34,638 nt of DNA from Purshia tridentata (lineage: Eukaryota; Streptophyta; Magnoliopsida; Rosales; Rosaceae). The position numbers were made by a program, and so were the translations under genes. This document shows positions 19,729-30,019 of the stretch, piece by piece (the stretch's first letter is position 1; every line of letters begins with the position of its first letter). The notes under the pieces were generated by a model, which was not told where the DNA came from, searched no databases, and was given only the letters and a program-made list of their open reading frames with translations. Location of the stretch: contig QANT01007448.1 in the NCBI GenBank assembly GCA_003254885.1, forward strand, positions 1 to 34,638. Reading direction: 5' to 3'.

Positions 19729-22238
19729 ATGGAAGAGCAGTACTTATCCTCTTTGGCAAAGACTCTTTCTCCATCTCCGATTCAGGAACTTTCCCATCTT
19801 GCCCAGAGATGCAACGCCATAAACCTCGCCGAAGGCTTCCCAGACTTCCCAGCACCTTCCCACATCAAATACGCTGCCGTTTCCGCTATCCACTCCGACT
19901 TCAATCAGTACAGGTAACCTACCTTCCATGTTTAGTTCATCTCTCACAATTATTCATGTGCTCAGCTTTAATTAGGCCATCAATTTTGAAAAAGCAATAC
20001 CAAATTAATGTCTTTTAATTTATGGAGCCTAACTATTTGTAGCTAATACTGTAAGGCATGTGCAAGGAATATGTGATCACCTGGCAAACATGATGAAGCG
20101 CATGCATGGATTGGATATCAACCCTCTTACTGATATAGCTATTTGTTGTGGCCAAACCGAGGCATTTGCGGCGGCAGCGTTTGCAAGTATACTCTACACG
20201 TACTCTTCCACATTAGTATACATTAATTAACCACCTAGCTAGCTTCAAGCTTGATTTCTCTTATTCAAATAAATCTTAATTATATGATTTATAGCATGTT
20301 GAATTTTTTTACCCCTTCTTTTTGGACAGTAATAGACCAGGGAGATGAAGTTGTACTGTTTGACCCATGTTATGAAACATATGAAGGATGTATTAAGATG
20401 GCTGGGGGAATCCCAGTAAGCGTCTGCTTCTTATAATTTCCCGTCACTAAAGGCATTGAGTCTGATTTGAATTAAGATTAAAGCTGCTGCTTGTCGATTG
20501 TTAGGTTCATCAACACTAACGAATTTTTACTTAATTAAGTTTTTCAATACAATTACACCACAGGTATATGTGGCTCTTGACCCACCTCATTGGACCTTGG
20601 ACCCTAAGAAATTCATCAAGTCTTTTACTGGGAGAACAAAAGCTGTAGTACTCAACAGGTTAGAAACAACACAAAGAGTGTCAGAATGAACAGTATGGAG
20701 CTTTGAGTACAAATTAATTATACTATTTCTCAAAACCAATGTTATGAATGCTGTAGCAAGCTCATCAGTGCAGTTTTTTGCTTGATCAATCCAATATGAA
20801 AAGGTTAATATAGTTTATAAACAAATAAGAGGTTCCTGACTATTTTGTTGAGAATCAAGTTTTAGCAGCAATCCGGAAGTGGCTATTTTGCAACAAATGA
20901 AATTTCTCATATTATGATTTAGAGATGTTCCTGATGCAAATTTTGCAGTCCTCACAATCCAACTGGCAAAGTTTTCACTAAAGATGAACTTGAAATTATT
21001 GCTGGAGAATGTCGCACCAGGAATTGCCTAGCTATAACAGATGATGTATGATGATATTCTTGTCCTTGTACCTATAAAACTTATGCATACTGAATTTCTT
21101 TTTAGATATATCATATAACAAGCTTACTACTTTTCTGAATATCTAAGTAACTTTTGGATTTGTTCTTTTTAAATGTTTCTGCAGATATATGAACATATAA
21201 CATTTAACAATGAGAAACACATATCCCTTGCCTCATTTCCAGGAATGCAAGAGCGGACTATTATCACATCCTCCTTATCTAAAACGTTCAGTGTCACAGG
21301 TCCATAGCTAACATCTTGGCCGAAAGACTTTTGATCTGAATTTGCTCATGCTGGTTAATATATATTACATAGCGGCATTCTGATTTGCTTCTAATATTGC
21401 TAAAGTTTTCATTTCTACTTCAGTAATATTAGAATATGCTTTCATTGTTGGAATCTTGTCTATCACTCTATCAGGTTGGAGGGTTGGATGGGCAATTGCT
21501 CCAGCTTGTATTGCATCTGCAATCAGAAACATTCATATTAGAGTTACAGATTCTGCTCCAGCACCTTTCCAAGAAGCTGCCTTGATTGCTTTGAGAAGCC
21601 CCCCTGAATTCTTTGACACATTGAGAAATGTATGTCCAAAAAGCAACACGTACCTGGTTTTGTGAACTTTATAGCCCATAATAGCCTATCTACCTGATGC
21701 AACTGATAATATGATTATCCATAATTGTTAATAGCTCTGAGATTATGCTCAGGATTATGAATCAAAGCGAGACTTCATCGTCAATTTGCTTGCCACGGTT
21801 GGTTTTAAGATTCCCTTCAAGCCTCAGGGTGCATTCTTTTTATTTGCAGAGCTACCAGACAATTGCCCACTTTCTGATGTATGCTTGCCTTTTACTTTGT
21901 TGATGTTAGTTTTCAACAATTTATAGAAAAGTTTCGATAAATTTATCCATGCTTCTTGCAGGCTGTAATTACTCATTTTAGTGATATAGGTGATGAGGTT
22001 CATGCTTTTGTAGGTAGATTATGTTAAAAAGTTAATACAACAAGCGGGGGTGGTGGCTGTACCAGGATGTGGCTTTTTCCATGCAGAATTGTCTTCGGAT
22101 AAATTTTCTCAGAAAGGTTATAGCTATCAAGAGAGATACGTCAGATTTGCTTTTTGTAAAAGTGATCAGACTTTGGCTTCTGCTGCAAAAAAACTTGGAG
22201 AGCTTTTGGATGCTGAAGGCTGTCTCAAGCTACAATGA
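19729..22238 (+). CDS. PLP-dependent class I/II aminotransferase, kynurenine aminotransferase-like (404 aa)
   Basis: Nine exons: 19729-19913, 20056-20186, 20330-20415, 20564-20658, 20949-21045, 21185-21299, 21475-21629, 21753-21878, 22014-22238; all introns are GT/AG and the 1215-nt joined frame is unbroken. Fold type I landmarks are INLAEGFPDF near the N-terminus, SPHNPTGK with Asn169, DDIYEH with Asp197 and Tyr200 for cofactor binding, SLSKTFSVTGWRVGW with the PLP-linking Lys231, and YVRFAF with Arg373 for the substrate carboxylate. The wording fits the kynurenine/glutamine aminotransferase branch, which transfers the amino group from an amino acid to a 2-oxo acid; the exact substrate cannot be read from sequence. 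The last acceptor is placed at TTTTGTAG|GTAGAT because the alternative 4 bp on breaks the frame. An in-frame upstream extension is possible, so ATG 19729 could be internal. The gene is head-to-head with the P-loop gene. Confidence 0.95.
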
Positions 22239-22343
22239 TTTGGCAGGAAGAATACCTCATATTTGTGTACTAAATATTGAGATGATATCAGAATATATAA
22301 CTTTCACTGAAAATTGTATAAGCTAGTCTTGGACTGAATACTA

Positions 22344-22560
22344 GGGCTTGTTTGGGAGTGCTTCTATATGAAACGCTTTTACTCAGTAGCACTTTCGTCA
22401 GTAGCGCTTTCAATAGTAGTGCTTTTACAAGAAAACAATTTGGTATATCGATGCCCATTTTGAAAGTGCTTTTCTACTATATAAAAGTGTTTTTACATTT
22501 GTACATAATGTTTGGCTACGTAATAAAGAAGTACTTTTATTATTGATAAATTATTGTAAA
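22344..22560. mobile_element. Partial hAT-like MITE
   Basis: It starts GGGCTTGTTTGGGAGTGCTT, the form of many plant hAT-MITE ends, and repeats AGTGCTTTT/AGCGCTTT words like the element at 2098-2393. No inverse end or target duplication was found, so the right limit is approximate and the element is probably truncated. It lies 106 bp past the aminotransferase stop codon, so it may contribute to that gene's 3' region. Confidence 0.45.
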
Positions 22561-22989
22561 GGGCATTACATTTTCTTAAAAATATTATGGATTGAATAAT
22601 GGATATTAAGGTCTCTTGGTGCCAGGTTGACGGATCTAGTAAGGAAATGATCATACTCAGGGATACTTTTTTGTATTTTCTTTTATTAAAGCTTGTTGGG
22701 TGGAACATTAGTTCTGGTATTGTCGAATCTATTATGTTTCAAGTCTACTGAATGAAGTTCCAGCTATAAAAAAATAAACTAATAAAGAAGCTTTTTATAT
22801 GAAGAATTATGGGTTTGCAATTTATTAGAATTTAAGTGAAGAACATATCTGGGTTTCTATATTTTTCATGTTTCATCTTTTTTCTCTCTTGTTTGAGCTT
22901 TCCTGAATTTCTTTTGTTCGTATATGATTTTTCAGTTACTTTGTTTTTTTTTTTTAAAAAAACACAGATTCCTCTTGTGTGGTTTGCAG
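22561..22989. other. AT-rich spacer or intron ending in a pyrimidine tract
   Basis: It contains a T-rich stretch (22860-22957) and two acceptor-like AG sites (ACACAG at 22962-22967 and TTTGCAG at 22983-22989) before the QUA2-like fragment. It may be the 5' UTR intron of that gene. No coding frame is credible. Confidence 0.5.
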
Positions 22990-23113
22990 CAGTAGAAGCC
23001 AAAGAATGTCCAGGCCTCTGCATCGAGGTTCATCTGGGCATGGATCTCAGGGAGCAACAATGATTTTTGGGACACCCAAATGAAAGATAAAACATATAAA
23101 GAAGATTTGGATA
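22990..23113 (+). pseudogene. 5' fragment of a QUA2-like pectin methyltransferase gene, cut by a copia element
   Basis: After the acceptor TTTGCAG an ATG at 23006 opens MSRPLHRGSSG. One base appears missing near 23040, after which a second frame reads ISGSNNDFWDTQMKDKTYK and on to EDLD at the N base (23114). The start MSRPLHRG and the DSQMKDKT-like block are, from memory, the N-terminal landmarks of plant QUASIMODO2/TSD2, a Golgi membrane protein of the SAM-dependent methyltransferase family needed for homogalacturonan pectin. The membrane segment and catalytic domain are absent: the copia LTR begins at the next base, and nothing matching them is seen after the element. The fragment is frameshifted and truncated, hence a pseudogene unless the N marks a false join. 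Confidence 0.6.
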
Positions 23114-23114
23114 N
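23114..23114. other. Ambiguous base (N) at the gene/LTR junction
   Basis: This is the only non-ACGT base noticed. It lies between the QUA2-like fragment and the truncated 5' LTR of copia element 2, so the join may be an assembly artefact or an unresolved polymorphism. Confidence 0.95.
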
Positions 23115-23286
23115 AAGCCTTGGAATTCTGCTCATGTGATGTGTGGGAGTAGTGGAATATACCAGAGACTCACGCCTTGTGAGCTAAGGAAGAATTCATC
23201 TAAAAATTCCCTTCTATCATCATCTTCTTTTCTCCAATTCCAAAAGAACAAAAATAATAAATTAATTACAACTACAGAGTTCAACA
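23115..23286 (+). repeat. Truncated 5' LTR of copia element 2
   Basis: 172 bp ending TTCAACA. Compared with the 3' LTR there are five substitutions, about 2.9%, four of them transitions. Confidence 0.92.
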
Positions 23287-23297
23287 TGGTATCAGAG
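23287..23297 (+). other. Primer-binding site of copia element 2
   Basis: TGGTATCAGAG follows the LTR end directly, complementary to initiator methionine tRNA as in most plant copia elements. Confidence 0.92.
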
Positions 23298-23388
23298 TAA
23301 GTTGATTTGGAGCTGGGCGTTGTTTTTGCTGTGAGTACTGAGAGAATCCAACGAGAAAACTCTCAGGAGCTTTTCAAGTCTATCAGCT

Positions 23389-24460
23389 GTGGCTGGGTCT
23401 GGTGGAGCTGAGCTTCGAGCTCCTATCTTCGATGGCACAGACTATGATTATTGGAAAGTCAGAATGATTACGATTTTCAGATCGCATGGGATCTGGAAAC
23501 TCGTTGACAAGGGGATTTCCATTTCAGAATCAAGGAAGAAGGTGAAAGAGATATCCAAGAAGGAAGGAGAATCGAAGTTAGACGGTGATGATGAAGAAAT
23601 TGATGCTTACTTGGAGGATTTGTACATGAAGGATGCCAAAGCATTGGGAATTATCCAGGGTGCTGTGTCTAAAGATATATTTCCTCGCATCGTTAATCAA
23701 GAGACATCAAAAGGGGCTTGGGACTTGCTCTAGGAGGAATTTCATGGCGATGATCAAGCAAGGTCAGTGAAACTTCAAAGTCTTCGTCGTGAGTTTGAAT
23801 ATATGAAGATGAGGGACAAAGAGCCCCTTCCTGACTACTTTACCAGATTGTTTGATGTGACAAACCAAATGCAAGCCTATGGAGAAAATCTGCCAAATCA
23901 GAGAATAGTTCAAAAGATTCTGATTGGCTTGTCCAAAGTGTTTGATCCAATGTGTGTAGTACTAGAGAGGACTTGTGACCTGAATACTGTCTCTGTACAA
24001 GAAATTGCAGGTTCACTCAAGAGCTATGAGCAACGACTCAATAGACATGATGAAGAAGTTTCAAGTTCTGGGAAAGCCTTTGCTAGTATGAGTTTCACTC
24101 CCAAAACACAGAACAAGTTTTCTGGCTATGGAGGAGCTAATAAAGGGAAGAAGAACTGGAAGTCTAAACCCAAGAAATGGGATACTAAAGCTCAAGCCAC
24201 AGAGAGGCAGGGTGGAGGCGCAGATTTGGGAAAGCTTAAGTGTAAAATCTGTGATAATACTCACTATGGGGAGTGTTGGTTCAAAGGAAAGATCAAATGC
24301 CATAATTGTGATAAATTTGGCCATGTTATGAGGGATTGCCACCAACCAAAGAAAGGACAAGTAGCAAATTATGCAAACCAAGCTCAAGACACCACCATGA
24401 TGTTCTATGCTTGTCACAAAGCTGCTGTACAAAAGGATTATGGTGTGTGGTATTTAGATA
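23389..24460 (+). pseudogene. copia gag (capsid and CCHC knuckle) with one stop
   Basis: The frame opens with GTG GCT at 23389, where an ATG would be expected, so the start codon appears mutated. Early residues FDGTDYDYWKVRM are typical of the DUF4219/UBN2 capsid region; LKSYEQRLNRHDEE is near the capsid end; a Lys/Trp-rich linker leads to the nucleocapsid knuckle CHNCDKFGHVMRDC at about 24298-24339. A preceding CKICDNTHYGECW may be a second, atypical knuckle. A TAG at 23731 interrupts the capsid in a tryptophan-like position (WDLL*EEFHG). Otherwise the frame is open into protease. Confidence 0.9.
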
Positions 24461-27400
24461 GTGGCTGCAGCAACCACATGACTAGCAGTGAGTCCCTGCT
24501 GATCAACATTGACAAAAATTTGAAATGTAAAATTAAAATGGGCACTGGAGACTTGGTAGAATCCATTGGGAAAGGAACCTTGGTCATTGAAACTAGAAAG
24601 GGAACAAGGTACATACCAGAAGTCATGATTATGCAGCAACCACATGACTAGCAGTGAGTCCCTGCTAATCAACACTGACAAGAATTTGAAATGTAAAATT
24701 AAAATGGGCACTGGAGACTTGGTAGAATCCATTAGGAAAGGAACCTTGGTCATTGAAACTGGAAAGGGAACAAGGTACATACCAGAAGTCATGATTGTGC
24801 CTAGCCTAGATGAAAATCTACTTAGTGTGGGACAAATGGTGGAACATGGATATTGGGTTGTGTTTGGTGATTTTATGGTAGAAATCTATGGAGACAAGAA
24901 CCTGCAGGAGCATATTGTATCGATACAAATGAAGGGAAATAGGTGCTTCCCACTTACTTTTGACAATGTGAATCTTGTGATGGCAAATAGGGCCATTGTT
25001 GTAGGCTCAGCTTGGAAGTGGCACAGAAGGTTTGGTCATCTCAATTATGAAAGTTTAATGATGCTTCAAGAAAGAGATATGGTTCATGGTCTGCCACAAT
25101 TGACAAACCATCACCATGTATGTGAAGGATGTGCAACTAACAAAGCACATCGAGAAGCATTTGACAAGGACAAGACCTGGAAGGCATCTGATCCAATTGA
25201 GTTAGTCCACACTGATGTTTGTGGTCCTATGACAAAAACCTTGGGAGGGAACAGGTATTTCCTCACCTTTATTGATGATAAAACAAGGATATGCTGGGTT
25301 TACTTCTTAAAGTACAAGTCAGAAGTGTTTGTGGTGTTCAAAAAGTTTAAAGCAATGGTGGAGCTGCAGTGTGGGTTCAAGCTTAAAAGGCTTAGAAGTG
25401 ATAGAGGTGGTGAATATACCTCACAAGAATTTGAAAGGTTCTGTGAGGACATTGGGATTGAAAAACAACTAACAGTGGCATACTCTCCTCAACAGAATGG
25501 CATAGCTGAGAGAAAGAATCGAACCATAGTAGAGATGGCTAGAACCATGCTCTATGAGAAGAAAATGCCATTGAAATTTTGGGGGGAAGCAGTTAACACT
25601 GCAGTTTACCTCCTAAATAGATGCCCCACTAAAGCATTGAAAAACAAGACCCCATTTGAAGACTTCAGTGGGAGGAAACCTGGAGTAAAGCATTTGAGGA
25701 TTTTTGGATCAGTTTGTTACTTCCATATAGCAGCACAACTGAGGTAGAAACTTGATGAAACAGCTCAAAAGGGTGTGTTTGTAGGCTATGGAACTAGAGA
25801 GCAGGGATACAGAGTTTATGACTTGAACAACAATAAAGTAGTTATTTCCAGGAGCGTTGTGTTTGAGGAAAGTGGATTGTTGAATTGGGAAACCAAGGAG
25901 ACATTATATGTGACTGTTCCCTGGGAAAATGAAGGGACTGATCTGGTCACTATTTCTGAAAATGAAACAAGCCGCACACAGCAAGAAGAACATACCCCAT
26001 TTTTGAGATCAAGTGCTTATGAAACTGGTTCGAGTTCTCAAAGTGCACTTGCAAACACTGGAGAAAATGGTACAAATTCAGAAAATCAAGTTACTGAAGC
26101 TGAAGGTATCAAACTTACTGACACCTATGATTTCACCCCAATTAAATGGAAGAATCTGAATGATGTCTTTGCTCAATGTAAGCTTAGTGTGATAGAGCCA
26201 GAGAATTGCAATGAGGCTGCTCAAGATCAAGCTTGGCAGAAAGCTATGGTGGATGAAATCACCATGATAGAAAAAAACCAAACTTGGGAACTTGTTGAAA
26301 GGCTGGGTGACAAGCCAATCGTAGGAGTAAAATGGATTTATAAGACAAAGCTGAATCTTGATGGTACAATACAAAAGCATAAAGCCAGACTGGTGGCAAA
26401 AGGGTACACTCAAAAGCCAGGGATTGAATTCAATGAAACCTTTGCCCCAGTAGCCAGATTAGATACCATAAGGACCTTAATTGCTCTTGCTGCTCAAAAG
26501 GGTTGGAAGTTGTACCAATTGGATGTCAAATCTGCATTTCTTAATGGAATTCTTGAAGAGGAGGTCTATGTTGATCAACTTGATGGTTTTGTAGTTAAAG
26601 GTGCAGAACACAAAGTGTACAAACTAAAGAAGGCACTCTATGGACTTAAACAAGCTCCAAGGGCATGGTATGGCAATATCGATTCATACCTGCTGCATTG
26701 TGGCTTTAACAGAAGTCCAAGTGAGGCTATATTATATGTGAAATGCAAAGGTGATCAAGGTACTCTCATTGTATCAATCTATGTTAATGACATAATATAC
26801 ACTGGGAGTTGTTCTCAAATGGTTGCAGAGTTTAAAGAAGACATGATGAGAAGATATGAGATGTCTGATCTTGGCCTTCTACATCACTTTCTTGGGATGG
26901 GAGTAATCCAACAAGAAGGGAGTATATTTATCCACCAAAGAAAATATGCTCAAACTCTGCTAGAAAGATTTGATTAAATGACTGTAAGTCAATGTCTACT
27001 CCACTGGCAATCACTGACAAGTTAAGCAGAAATGATGGTTGTGAGGCTGCAGATGAAGGGTTATACAGAAAGATGGTAGGGAGTCTTTTATACCTGACAG
27101 CCACAAGACCTGACATCATGTTTTCTGCAAGTCTGTTAGCAAGGTTTATGCACAGTCCCTCAACCAAACATTTTGGTACTGCAAAGAGGGTATTAAGATA
27201 TGTGCAAGGCACTATTGATCATGGGATTTTATATAACAAAGGAGATGCTGCAATTTTGGTAGGGTTTTGTGATAGTGACTGGGAAGGTGATGATAATGAT
27301 AGTAGATCAACCTCAGGCTATGCGTTTACCTTTGGCAGTGGAGCATTCTCATGGGCCTCAGTGAAGCAGCAGAGTCTGGCACTCTCAACTGCTAAGGCCG

Positions 27401-27762
27401 AATATATGAGTGCTGCAGAAGCAACCACTCAAGCTACCTGGCTGCGATTTGTTCTCTCTGATTTTGGTGAAGAACAAGTTGATCCTACTACTGTAATGTG
27501 TGAGAACACATCTACTATAGCTATGTCTAAGAACCCAGTTTTCCACCAGAAGTCAAAGCACATTAAGAGGAAGTTTCACTACATCAGAGAGGCCATTCAA
27601 GAAGGAACAATTGAGTTATTATACTGTAAGAGTGAAGATCAGCTAGCTGACATCTTCACTAAAGTTTTGGCCAAAGAAAGGTTCAATTATCTGAAGGACA
27701 AGCTCGGAGGGAAATCAGTGAAGGCTTTAGAAGGGAGTGTTGGAATTAAAGGCCTTAACTGA
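24461..27762 (+). pseudogene. copia pol (protease, integrase, RT, RNase H) with stops, duplication and altered active sites
   Basis: Protease has YLDSGCSNHM (about 24450). GAG-pre-integrase has WHRRFGHLNYESL and CEGC (about 25018-25133). Integrase keeps its three acidic residues in HTDVCGP, RSDRGGEY and NGIAERKN. RT starts near 26230, with [20 protein letters not shown] and YVND at about 26783, where the usual YVDD Asp reads Asn. RNase H has CDSDWEG, TAKAEY, CENTST and HIKRKFHYIR, ending at 27762. Lesions are a frameshift from a 166-bp duplication at 24466-24797, TAG at 25745 after integrase, and a one-base loss near 26975 before RNase H. The Asp-to-Asn change at the RT active site would by itself be expected to abolish activity. 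Confidence 0.92.
24466..24797 (+). repeat. 166-bp tandem duplication in the protease region
   Basis: 24466-24631 and 24632-24797 are head-to-tail copies that each begin TGCAGCAACCACATGACTAG, and they differ at only a few bases. As 166 is not a multiple of three, the duplication shifts the frame and brings a TAG at the joint (24649). Confidence 0.93.
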
Positions 27763-28120
27763 TTTAACTGCCCAGATTTATTAATTTCCTTTCATTATGT
27801 AAGTTGGTTTATTACAGATAAATGGCTGTAATTAATTATTTAGTCTAGACACAAATGTGTGTGCGTGCTGGTGTCTTATAGGACAGCAGCTATGCCAGGT
27901 GGAGTGAGCTCATAGGCTCACTCTCTCTTGTCTGTTTCTAACGGCTATAAGCCTTGGAATTCTGCTCATGTGATGTGTGTGAGTAGTGGAATATACCAGA
28001 GACTCACGTCTTGTGAGCTAAGGAAGAATTCATCTAAAAATTCCCTTCCATCATCATCTTCTTTTCTTCAATTCCAAAAGAACAAAAATAATAAATTAAT
28101 TACAACTACAGAGTCCAACA
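27738..28120 (+). repeat. 3' LTR of copia element 2
   Basis: 383 bp beginning TGTTGGAATTAAAGG and ending GAGTCCAACA. It is preceded by the purine tract AGAAGGGAG. The RNase H frame ends 25 bases inside it. The first 211 bp have no counterpart in the truncated 5' LTR. Confidence 0.92.
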
Positions 28121-28154
28121 TCTTTTCTTTCTTTCATTTCAATATACAGGTTCA

Positions 28155-28300
28155 AAAAATAGGTATGCCATTGTGTCATAAGCTAGGTACATTAATGTGT
28201 CTATAAGCTAGGTACAAAAAAAAAGGTATGCCATCGTACGCTAGGTGCATTAATGTATCTAGAAACTAGGTACAAAAAAATGGGTATGCAATGGCACCCC
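28155..28300. repeat. Imperfect tandem repeat of about 60 bp, 2.3 copies
   Basis: AAAAA..GGTATGCCAT...GCTAGGTACATTAATGT...CTAGGTAC occurs with starts at about 28162, 28225 and 28283. The spacing is 63 then 58 bp, with differences in the A-runs. It is noncoding and has no terminal inverted repeats. Confidence 0.8.
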
Positions 28301-29529
28301 TGCTTCCTACACTAGTGCTAAAACATATAACAACTGAGCGTTGCTCATACCCAAAGGGACATTTCTACAAACATATAACATGCAAGTTAACAAGTGAAAC
28401 ATATGAATTTTATCTCCCACAGTAATATACCAAGCTAATATAAACAAACACATATCAGAGAATGAATTACCACAATTTCCAAAGATATTAAAAGAAATTT
28501 GTGGGTATACTAAAATTTTCAAAGAAAAACTATTTTATTCTACAGTAAAAAAAATACCTTTGAGGTTGAACCAAAATTTCAGGAATGGAACCAACAGCCT
28601 TTCAATTTCATACCAATTTCGTTCTAATTTCGAATTCCAGGTATGAAAAGTGGGTAGAATTTCCGAGTACACACCTATACTTCCATCTCATCCGTTTGAA
28701 TCTCCAAAAAAAATCCCAAAAATTGCGCCTAAGCATTACCTCTGAGTGATTCATGAAACCGTTATCTGACTTCAAGATACAGATAGGAGAACTTAACTGA
28801 AGGCTTTGTTATCCTTAAACATTCGGCATATTAACTGGGTGTGAGGCTTACGTTACAGATTCCTTACTTTATGAAACTGGTTGAATGGGTATAATGGCAT
28901 GGGTTGTAAATAATAAGAACAATACAATTGTGGGTAAAATGGTATAGTGTGTAAATAACATGAATTTTATTGACACATCAGCAGTTTTTAATGCATTGGA
29001 CTTATGTTAGAATCTAAAAATCAAATCTGGGTATAATCTAAGGGAGATCTTATTGAGGGCCTTGAATCTAAAAGCCTCTTCATTTTTTATGCCTTTATGT
29101 CTGATTCTGGTGTTTTTTTTATTTTTTTAGGAAACTTTAACTGAGTGCTAACCTAGGTCTGTTTTCCAGTTATGTTATAATTTATAAACAATATATTTTT
29201 AGTACTTGAACTATTCTATGCCATCTAGAATTTGACTTTAATTTACTCTTGTTTGCATGTTGTTATAACTAAACTGTATAAGAGTTATTGGAGTGCTGTT
29301 CTTCTTCGGCTCCATGGTGGTTCTTGTAGTCTTGTTTTAAGGATTCGTAATGAATGGGTTCTATTATTGTGCTCAAGTAGTCAAGTTTCACGTACTCTAT
29401 GTTAAATTGGTTTTTAATTACATTTTTCTAGTTAGTGGTTTAACTACAAGGTGGACTGCTGGTTCACTGTTTATATTAGTTGTTTCACTCACGAAACTTT
29501 TGTTTATTTATGATTTTTATATCTTTTAG
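28301..29529. other. Noncoding spacer or intron
   Basis: No reliable exon was found. It is AT-rich with T-runs. It could be intronic sequence of the decayed gene whose exons start at 29530, since AG-ended pyrimidine tracts occur, but none joins to a supported frame. Confidence 0.5.
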
Positions 29530-30019
29530 GAAGGCCACTTTGACTATCTGATGGAACGGTCTTCAAACAAGTAACAATTTTTGTTAAAGGTCTTCAAAGA
29601 TATAGTCTTCAACGAGTATGTACTACTATGTCCATGTTTACTACTTATATTTTTGTATTAGTACTTCAGTTTTCATGATTACTGCTAATGTAGCCATGTC
29701 AAACCCCTGTATGATACAGGGCCTAATACGTAGCTTTACCTGTAACCCTATATGATACAGGGCCTAATACGTAGCTTTACTTGTACTTGTTATAATATTC
29801 AATTTTTAGCTGTTGGGTTGCATTGAGTTGGCACGTATGCTATGCATGTAACATGCTTTCCATTAGTTCTTTAATGTGCCCCTGCTTCAGGTATATGTGG
29901 GAAAGGAAAAAGAAACTGCAGTCTTAGATATGCTTCCTTATCTGCAACTAGGCTATGTTTCAAATCCTTCAAAGATGCAGTCTGTTATCTCTTCTGAAGG
30001 TCAAATTTGTCCAATATGA
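29530..30019 (+). pseudogene. Two exon-like pieces of an unidentified decayed gene
   Basis: Piece 1 (29530-29615) follows ATCTTTTAG and reads EGHFDYLMERSSNK, then TAA, then QFLLKVFKDIVFNE in the same frame, before a donor-like GTATGT. Piece 2 (29891-30019) follows CCTGCTTCAG and reads VYVGKEKETAVLDMLPYLQL, then GYVSNPSKMQSVISSEG, to a TGA. Both look like conserved protein rather than random sequence. The in-frame TAA, and a reading phase that does not join the two pieces (one base appears lost at the donor), indicate decay. I do not recognise the family. Continuation may lie near 34327-34430, beyond the solo LTR. Confidence 0.5.
29707..29780. repeat. Tandem duplication with 41-bp spacing
   Basis: CTGTATGATACAGGGCCTAA and the next 13 bases recur at 29748 with one mismatch. 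The start CTGTATGATACAG is itself a 13-bp palindrome. It lies in the presumed intron of the decayed gene. Confidence 0.88.

Larger units (their letters stand above)
23115..28120 (+). mobile_element. Ty1/copia LTR retrotransposon 2, 5'-truncated and degenerate
   Basis: The 3' LTR is 27738-28120 (383 bp, TGTTGG...CCAACA). The 5' LTR keeps only its last 172 bp (23115-23286), matching 27949-28120 with five mismatches; the first 211 bp are missing. The methionine-tRNA type primer site, gag, protease, integrase, RT, RNase H and a purine tract (AGAAGGGAG) follow in Ty1/copia order. Lesions are two in-frame TAG stops, one duplication-caused frameshift and one late frameshift. Because the left end is lost, no target duplication can be tested. 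It is unrelated in LTR sequence to copia element 1. Confidence 0.93.

Noticed and set aside
24454..24792. Minus-strand 112-residue frame with an internal repeat
   Set aside because: The repeat is just the 166-bp duplication of pol read backwards.
26078..26413. 111-residue frame antisense to the RT of copia 2
   Set aside because: Shadow of a well-supported pol reading on the other strand.
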